Source: Actinokineospora fastidiosa
Lineage (GTDB): Bacteria; Actinomycetota; Actinomycetes; Mycobacteriales; Pseudonocardiaceae
Assembly (NCBI RefSeq): GCF_014648415.1
Contig: NZ_BMRB01000005.1
Span: 1-64,000, forward strand
Length of the DNA: 64,000 bases
Direction: 5' to 3'
The translations under genes were made by a program, and so were the position numbers. Positions within the stretch are counted from its first letter, which is position 1, and every line of letters begins with the position of its first letter. The notes beneath the pieces were generated by a model, which saw only the letters and a list, made by a program, of their open reading frames with translations, was not told the DNA's origin and ran no database searches. Of the stretch, positions 52,710 through 60,600 are shown in pieces.

Positions 52710-53975
52710 TCAGACCGGGAGGGTCTGGGGGTCGGTGAGCCTGCTGTAGGGCTGTTTGAGGTTGATGACCTCCAGGAAGAGCTGGGTGAGGTCCGGGTCG
52801 GTGGCGGCGGCCTCGAAGAAGCGGGCGACGCGCTCGTCGTCCGGGCCCGGCTGGAAGGAGGGGTCCGTCAATGCGGCGTCGCCCGCGGTGGCGATCGCCC
52901 AGGCGTTGGCGACGGGCTCGGCGCAGCGCGGCAGGTAGCGGGACGCGAGGTCGTCGCGGCGGTCGGCGAGCAGGTCGCGCAGGAGGCGGGCCTGGATGGC
53001 GGCCAGGGTGATGCCCTGGCCGTAGAGGGGGTTGAGGACGCTGATGCTGTCGCCCAGCGGCAGCAGGCCCGCGGGCCATGCGGTCGCCTCGTCGTAGCGG
53101 CGCCAGAGGTTGGCCGGGATGTGGAAGATATGCGGGCCGTCGAGGACCTCGGCCCCGGCGACCGTCTCGGCGATGAGGGGCGACGGGAGGCTCGCGGCGT
53201 AGTCCAGGTACTCGGCCTCGCCGAACGGCGGGCGCACGCCGTAGCCCGCCAGGGAGGCGATCCAGCGGTCGCCCTCCAGCCACAGCAGCGCGCCCGCGCG
53301 GGGCGCGTCGGCGGTGGGGCCGATGAGGATGCTGTCGATCCGGGCCGGGTCGCGGGTGTAGACGCGGCTGACGTAGTAGAGGTCCACGCGCAGCTGTTCC
53401 TCCCGTGGCCGGGGGTATCCGGCCTGCGCCAGCCAGTCGGGGAGCCGGGAGGCGCGGCCGGTGGCGTCGACCACCAGGTCCGCGTCCACCCACTGGTCCG
53501 GACCCGACGAGGCGACCCGGACGCGGCGCACCGCGCCGTCGGTGACGTCGATGCCGGTGACGATGTGCTCGGGGTGGATCTCGACGCCGGGCAGGGCCGC
53601 GACCCTGGCCCGGACGTGGTGTTCGAGCAGGACCCGGCTCACGGCCAGGCCGCGCAGGTCGCTGGGCGCGGTGGCGAGGTGGTGCCCGTTGCTCACCCAC
53701 GCCACGTCGGCGGCGAGGTCGTCGCGACGGGCTCCCTTGGCCACAAACTCTTCGGTGATGCCGGGCAGCAGCTCCTCAAGGACGTCGACCGAGGTGGTCA
53801 GCAGCCCGTGGGCGTGACGGCCCTGCCCGACGCAGCGGCGCGCCCGCGGGGTCCCCGGCAGGGCGTCGCGGTCGAACACCACCACCCGTCGATACCAGGG
53901 CTGCAGCGCCGCCGCCGTCATCAGGCCCGCCATCGACGCGCCCGCCACCACTGCCACACCACCGGGTCTGGACAT
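52710..53975 (-). CDS. FAD-dependent oxidoreductase (halogenase/geranylgeranyl-reductase-like)
   Basis: ATG at 53975 (MSRPGGVAVVAGASMAGLMT) is preferred since GAGGAG is 8 nt upstream; a GTG at 53984 is an alternative. About 421 residues. The N-terminal Rossmann motif is GASMAG, and the conserved FAD-ribityl segment reads GLLPLGDSISVLNPLYGQGI. Between them lie LEHHVRARVAALPGVEIHPE and DLVVDATGRASRLPDWL. The layout fits the PHBH-like family that includes FAD-dependent hydroxylases and halogenases; no WxWxIP halogenase motif is seen. It is an isolated gene, so no pathway can be named. Confidence 0.88.
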   Translation of the reverse strand: MSRPGGVAVVAGASMAGLMTAAALQPWYRRVVVFDRDALPGTPRARRCVGQGRHAHGLLTTSVDVLEELLPGITEEFVAKGARRDDLAADVAWVSNGHHLATAPSDLRGLAVSRVLLEHHVRARVAALPGVEIHPEHIVTGIDVTDGAVRRVRVASSGPDQWVDADLVVDATGRASRLPDWLAQAGYPRPREEQLRVDLYYVSRVYTRDPARIDSILIGPTADAPRAGALLWLEGDRWIASLAGYGVRPPFGEAEYLDYAASLPSPLIAETVAGAEVLDGPHIFHIPANLWRRYDEATAWPAGLLPLGDSISVLNPLYGQGITLAAIQARLLRDLLADRRDDLASRYLPRCAEPVANAWAIATAGDAALTDPSFQPGPDDERVARFFEAAATDPDLTQLFLEVINLKQPYSRLTDPQTLPV

Positions 53976-54209
53976 CGCTCCCACTCCTCACCGCCGACGG
54001 TCACCGCGGCAGGCGCAACACGAGGAGTTACCTCAAGGCAGGCGATTCACCCTTTCCATCGTCGACCTGGCGCGGCGGATATGACAGCTAGTCAGCATGG
54101 CACCGGAATAGGCGGACGATCCCACTGCCGCGCGGATTCACTCGTTCGCCCCGGGAATGGCCGCTGCGACAGAGGCGCGTTAGGACGAGTGAGGGACACC
54201 GGGATGTGC

Positions 54210-54677
54210 CTACAGCCACCAGTTTAGGGGTGTCGTGTCGTCCGCGGGGTCGTAGACGTTGACGTAGTACCACTCCCCCGTCGGCACCCTGGCCTGGTAG
54301 GCGTTCATCGCCGACTCGATGGCCGACCAGCCCGCGCTCAGCGGGATGGTGAAGACGGTCAGCGAGGCCGTGCGGTCGCGGGTCCAGCCGACGCCGTCGC
54401 AGCGGCCGCCCATGCGCTCCACCGCCGCGCGCAGGGACGACAGGTCGGCGGCTGCCTCGGCGGGGGCGCTGACGTGGACGGCGATGTTGCCGCCGCGCTC
54501 GACGACCGTGAAGGAGTGGTCGGGGGCGACGGTGAGCAGGTCGCCCGCGGCGGCGCCCATCGCGAGGCCGGGAGACGCGGTGAGGCGCCAGCCGCTGCCC
54601 TCCGCGACGGCGGGCACGTCCTCGTGCACCGGCCGCCCGGAGGGCCCCGTCTGGACCAGGAGTCGCACTGTGCTCAC
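54210..54677 (-). CDS. DUF4265-like protein directly downstream of the Rhs-type gene
   Basis: GTG at 54677 (VSTVRLLVQTGPSGRP), 11 nt after the stop of the giant gene upstream; 155 residues, soluble. Segments LTASPGLAMGAAAGDLLTVA, FTVVERGGNIAVHVSAP and the ending GEWYYVNVYDPADDTTPLNW match the DUF4265 pattern as I remember it. The location on the same strand straight after a toxin-like C-terminus is where immunity genes usually lie. However, DUF4265 proteins also occur without toxins, so immunity is only a hypothesis. Confidence 0.75.
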   Translation of the reverse strand: MSTVRLLVQTGPSGRPVHEDVPAVAEGSGWRLTASPGLAMGAAAGDLLTVAPDHSFTVVERGGNIAVHVSAPAEAAADLSSLRAAVERMGGRCDGVGWTRDRTASLTVFTIPLSAGWSAIESAMNAYQARVPTGEWYYVNVYDPADDTTPLNWWL

Positions 54678-54688
54678 GGGTCTCGATC

Positions 54689-57600
54689 CTAATCCGTTCT
54701 GCCGTAGGGAGCGCCGCAGCTTCCGCGTTCGGCGCAGGACATCCCGGGTCTCGGCCCGCCGCGGTTGCCCGCGCTGAGGTTGCAGGCCGCGCCCTCCAGG
54801 CACACGTTGGGCCGCGACAGGTTGCCGCCCCGCGAGGTGGGCACGTTGCGGTGGCCCAGGTGCATGTTCGACGGGTTGGTCGACGTCTGGCCGCAGCGCC
54901 AGCAGACGTAGGGGCCGCCAGCCTGGTCCGCCTCATCGATCAGGGCGTTGCGGACCGCCTGCTGGCCCGCGCGGGAGCCGCCGGTCGGACCGCCGGTGCT
55001 GGCCGCGATCTCGGCCGCCGTCGCGCCCTGCCCGTCCCGCAGGACCTGGCCAGCCCCGCCCATCGGCTGCTGGGTGGCCGGGCGGATCGTGGGCGTGGTG
55101 GGCGGGGCCGCCGCGGGCGGCGGGCTGCCGCGCAGCGACCGCACGACCGCGCCGCCGCCCTTGACCACGCCGAACGTGACGCCGGAGATCACCGCGTCGG
55201 TGGCGATCGCGCCCGCGGTCTGCTCCTCGCCGGAGATGGCCCGGGAGACGACGCCGCCGGTGACGCCCGCGCCGACCGCGGCCGTGCCCTGCACGACCAG
55301 GGACGCGCCCATGGTCGCCCCGGCGACCGCGCCGGAGATGACGCCAGCGCCCGCCGCGCCCGCCAGCCTGCCCGCGTTGAACTCGCCGGTCACCGCCTGC
55401 CGGACGCCCTCGATGCCGACGCCGACCACCAGGCCGATGCCCGCGCCGACCACCACGTTCAGCCAGCGCCCGTCGGGGTCGCTGACGCGGATCGGGTTGT
55501 GGCCCGCGTAGGTGTAGGAGGCCAGGTTGACCGGGCTGTAGACCCCGCCTGCGGGCGCGCCGTCCAGATAGGACTCCATCGCCGGGTCCGGGCTCTGCCA
55601 CAGCTGCGTGCGCGGGTCGTAGTAGCGCGCGCCGAAGTAGTACAGCCCGGTCTCGGGATCGATCTCCTTGCCCGTGTACTGGTGCGGGACGGGCTGCGAC
55701 GGGTGCTCGCTGACCCACGTCTCCCCCGCCGCGAAGTACTTGGCGTGCTCGGCGAGGCCGCCCTGGTCGTCGGTGACGAACGACGTGGAGCCCAGGTGGT
55801 CGCCGTGCGAGAAGTACTGCCGGTCCTCCGGCCGGTGGTCGGGCTCGACGGCCTTCGTCACCAGCTTCGTCGGGCCGACGTAGACGTGCTTGAACTCGTG
55901 GTTGCCGCGGGTGGAGTAGTTCTGGTTCGGGTAGACGTGGAACTGGGCGCCGTCCTTGATGACCCGGTTTCCCTGGTCGTCGTAGCGGTGCCGGGCGCGG
56001 TTGGCGGTGCCGCCCGCGTTGTCGCAGGACGTCGGGACCTGCGGCAGGACCTGCGACTGCACGTTCTCGTGGGTGCAGGCGAGCCGGTTCTCCTCGTCCC
56101 AGATCAGCTGCCGCGTGGGCTTGGGCTGCTGCGAGCGGCTGATCTGGTTGCCGTTGGCGTCGTAGGCGATGGTGAACGGGCCGAGCCGGTCCGGCGCGTG
56201 CGGCTTGGCGCCGCCGTAGCCGTAGGCGTGGTTGTAGGTGGTCTTGTGCTGGGTGATGGTGTTGCCACCGCTGACCAGCTGGTGGACCTGGTTCTTGCTC
56301 GTGATGTTGTGGATCGAGTCGTAGACCAGGTCCACGGTGTAGCGGTCGGTCCTCGGGTTGCGGGACTGGTACGTGCCCTCGGCCCGGGTGAGCCGGTACA
56401 GGTCGTCGTAGACGAAGGTCTGCGTGCTCGGCCCGCCGACCTGCCTGCCGACCTCGGGCCCGCCGGGCACCGGCGCGGTGTCCCTGATCGAGGTCACGTT
56501 GCCCACGGCGTCGTAGTCGTAGGCCACGTCCTGGAACACGTGGTCGCCGTGCTCGGCGTCGAGGCGGGCGTGCAGGCCGTCCAGCCGCCGCGTGGTGTCG
56601 TCGTAGCGGTAGACGGTGCGGGTGCCGTTGCCGGTCTCCAGCAGGGTGCGCTGCTCGAACTTGTCGTAGTCGAGTCTGCTCAGGTAGGTGTAATCGATGC
56701 CGCCCTTGGTCCCGGTGGCGCCGTCGACGAGACCGCCGCTGTTGTACCGGTAGGACAGGACCTCCCCGTCGGGGTAGGTGATGCCGAGCACGCGGTTCCA
56801 CGTGTCGTAGCGGTACTGCGTGGCGTACTCGCGCACCTGTCCGCCCTGGACGGTGACCGTGCGGCTCTCCCGGGTCACCTCGCCGAGCGGGCCGTACTCG
56901 CGGGTGAGGGAGCCCGCGCCGTCGGTCATCGCCACGACCCGGCTGGCGCCGTTGTTCGGGGCGCCGGGCGCGCCGTAGGTGTAGGTGACGTCGTTGGCGG
57001 TGAACAGCGGGTAGCGGATCTTGCTGAGCCGGTTGAACTCGTAGTCGTACTCGATGGCGTGGCCGGACTGGGCCAGCTTCGCGGTGACCTTGCGGATCGG
57101 GTTGTCCGTCAGGTCGAACTCGGTGACCGTGCGGCCGGAGTCCGGGCTGTCGACGACCGTGCGCCGCCCGAAGAGGTCGTACTCGGCGGTGGTGGCGTTG
57201 CCCTGGTCGTCGGTGACCGCGGTGAGCTGGCCGAGCGGGTCGTGGTCGTAGCTGGTCCAGATGACCGGCTGGCCGCCCGCCGGGTTGAACTCCTGCACCG
57301 AGGTGGTCAGCTCGCGCACGTTGTCGTAGGTGCGCTTGGACTTGCCGTTGGCGTCGGTGGTGACCATCTGGAAGCGCTGCGTCCCCGACCGGTCCGCGCC
57401 GAAGCCGTACTCGGTGGTGTCGACCGTGCCGTCCGGGTGGGTGGTGGACGTCTTGCGGTCGAGCACGTCGTAGGCCACCCGCGTCGGCGGCACCGGGTCG
57501 ACGGCCGGGGAGAACTCGGCGTTCGCCGGTCCCTTCGGCTCGGTCACCGGGTACGACAGGGCCACCGGCCTGCCGAGGGTGTCGTAGACCGTGCGGCCGG

Positions 57601-60600
57601 ACACCGTCATGACGTCGGCGGGCGGCGTGTCGGGTCCGGTGTGGACCGTCGCGTCCTTCTTCGTCTGGACCTGCCTGCGCAGGCCGTCGACGAAGGTGAT
57701 GGTGTCGATGGTGTCCGGGCGGACCGTGCCGTCGGCCTGCCGGTCGACGTGGCGGGTGATCGCGTACGGGACGGGCGCCTCGGGGTGGTACTCGAAGTCG
57801 ATGGTCACCCGGTTCTCGGCGGCCTCGTACGGCCCGGTGACGGTGTCCACCCGGCCTGCGGCGTCGTAGGTGTTGCGCACCTGGTGGCCGTTGAAGTCGG
57901 TGGTCGTCTCCACCAGCCCGAACCGCAGGTCGTAGGTGGCCAGGGAGCGGTAGCCGAAGCTGTCGGTCACCGACTCCACGTGCACGCCCACGACCTGGTC
58001 GTAGGTGTAGTCGAGCCGGTACCGCTGGCCGTGCTTGTTCACCGGGCGGGTGACCGACGTGAGGTTGCCGTCGTCGCGGTAGGTCATGTCGGTGACGGCC
58101 TCGGACCCGTCCGCCAGCCGGGCGCGCACCTGGGTGACGTCGCCGGACGCGCAGTCCACGGTGGACTCGCGGTGGCGCATGAGCTGGCCGCCGCCGATGA
58201 CCTCGATGCGCTTGGGCGTGCCGATGATGTGGCTCGCCTGGCAGGCGGCGTCCTCCGCGGTGAAGCCGACCCGGGTCTCGACGTCGTCGGCCGGGCCCGC
58301 GTCGGCGGTGTCCAGCCTGCGGGTCATGTTGCCCGCGGCGTCGTAGTCCATGGTGACGAACGTGGTCAGGCCGGGGTTGGGCGCGCCCTCGAAGTAGCGG
58401 CGGTCGGTGCGCACCAGCGCCGGGAAGATCGTCGCCGTGGTGCTGGCCGCGTCCGCGGGCGCGCCGGAGAGATCGCGCAGCTGGTAGGTGTGCTCGGTCT
58501 CGACGAACGGCCTGCCCGCCGCGTCGAGCGTGCGCTCGGAGCGCACCAGCCCCCGGGTGTAGTGGCTGTCGTTGTGGAAGGCGCGTTCCACGCTGCGGAG
58601 CACGGCGTCGCCGTCGGCGGGGTCGCGGTGGCGCTCGGTCAGCGTCGCGTAGCCGAGGAACTCCCGCTCCAGCCGGTCGAAGTGGCCGCCAGCGTACTCG
58701 TAGGTGACGAGCTGGACGTCCGGCCCGTCGCCGGGGTGCCCGTCGTCGACGGCGACCCGGCTCAGCACCCAGCGCGACTGCGGCAGGTCGTAGGTGTTGC
58801 CGTCGCGGGTGTAGTCGAACTCCATCGAGCCGCCGAGCGGGCGCTTGACCGAGCGCAGCAGGTTCGTGCGGCCGGTCTTGTTGCGCGCCACGGTCAGCTC
58901 GTCGTCCTGGGTGGACGCGAGGTGGTCGGCGAAGCCGTCGCCGTCGATGTCGCGGATCGACTGCTCGGTGCGGGCGGCCCCGGTCGAGATGTCCGCGCCG
59001 GGGTTGATCACCACGCAGACGGCGGTGAAGCAGATGCCGAAGGTGAAGTACACGCCGCCGCCGAGCTTGGCGTTCTGGTCGCCGTTGAGGCCGGTGAGGC
59101 TGCCGTGGAACGGCACGGCGGGCTCGAAGCCGTTGCCGGTGTTGAGCGCGACCGTGATCGGGGTGCCTGCGAACACGCGGTCCATCAGGCCGTCGCCGTT
59201 GAGGTCCATCATCGTCGCCGACGCCGAGCTGCTGCCCTCGGAGTAGGACGCGCCGCCCGCGAAGCCGTAGAAGTCGGTGTTGAACCCGATGTTGAGGCCG
59301 AAGTGCGAGCCGCCCCCGTCGTTGACCGCGGCCGGGTTGCGCCAGGTCTCCGGCGCGCCGAAGCGGTAGCCGAGGTTGAGCGCGACCCTGCCGTCCTCGT
59401 AGACGCGGTCGGGCAGGTCGTCGCCGTTGATGTCGATCAGGTCGAACGCGGTGTCCGCGTCGCTGCCGCCGATGGTGCCGCCCACGCCCAGCGGCGGCAT
59501 GTCGTTGCCGGACTGCGCGCTGTTGGCCGCGGCGTGGCCGGGCGGGGACGCGTGGCCGCGCCCGGTGCCGATGGTGCGCGCCGCGCTGCCCGCGCTGGCG
59601 TTGCCTGAAACGGTCTCGGAGCGGCGCACCGCGCCGTCCGGCGTCGCGCCCCGGGTGGCGCCGAGGCCGCCGACCATGTCGGTGTACTGCACGCCGCCCG
59701 CGCCCACGACGTCCGGGAACTGGTCGCCGTTGAGGTCGACGAAGTCCACCTCGCCGGTGCTGTCGCCGGTGGCGATGCTGCCGCCGAGGGAGCCGACCCC
59801 GCCGCCGACGCTGCCGGTCAGCGAGATCTGCTCCGAGCGCGACAGCCGGGGCACGGCCGTGGCCCCGGCGAAGTCCTCCGGCTTGGGCAGGCTGATCGAC
59901 TCCACGCCCAGCCGCGAGCTGCTCGACCGGTCCCGGGCGACCCAGTTGTGCTCGCCCGCGCTCCACCGCTTGGCCTGCGGTGACGGGGAGAACGGGGCCA
60001 CCTTCGGCGGCGTGATGCGCGGGTCGGCCGCGAACTCGTCCTTCTGCGCCTGCGGATCGACCGAGTCCGGCAGCTGGTCGGCGAAGCTCTCGTCGATGAC
60101 CAGGTCGTCCTGGACGATCGGCTGGCCCGCGCGGTCGCGGTTGCCGTTGTAGCCGATCGTGGCCCACCCGCGGTACGGCTGCGGGAACGCGCCCTCCACG
60201 GCCGCGCTGTGGAAGGCGTGCGGGGCCGCAGAGCCGTCGACGGTCACCGAGCTGCCGGTGAGCGCGTCGCGCAGGGTGGGGCTGGTGGTGCTGAAGTCGA
60301 AGAACAGCTCCTCGCCCTCCTGGGCGTCGACCGCGAGCGGGGCGGGCGCGGTGACCTGGCCCGCGACGATGTCGAAGAAGCCCTTGCCCGCCAGCGCGCC
60401 GCGCCGCTTGACGGTGAACGCCACCCGGGTGGTCGGGGTCTCGCCGCCGAAGTCGAACGTCAGCGCTGGCGTCACGTCGAGTTGGCCGTCGGCCGGGACG
60501 ACGTAGGCCGCCTGCGGCGCGGTGAGCCCGTTGACCGGGTAGATGTCCAGGTCGTACGGCGGGTGCACGACGACGAGCGGGCTGCCGTCGGGCGCGGTGA

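Noticed and set aside
54851-59608. A 1,585-codon plus-strand frame (and others of 1,122 codons) opposite the Rhs-type gene
   Set aside because: These are antisense shadows produced by high GC codon use; products are Val/Gly/Arg-rich with no domain, while the minus strand has clear SpvB, YD and Rhs motifs.
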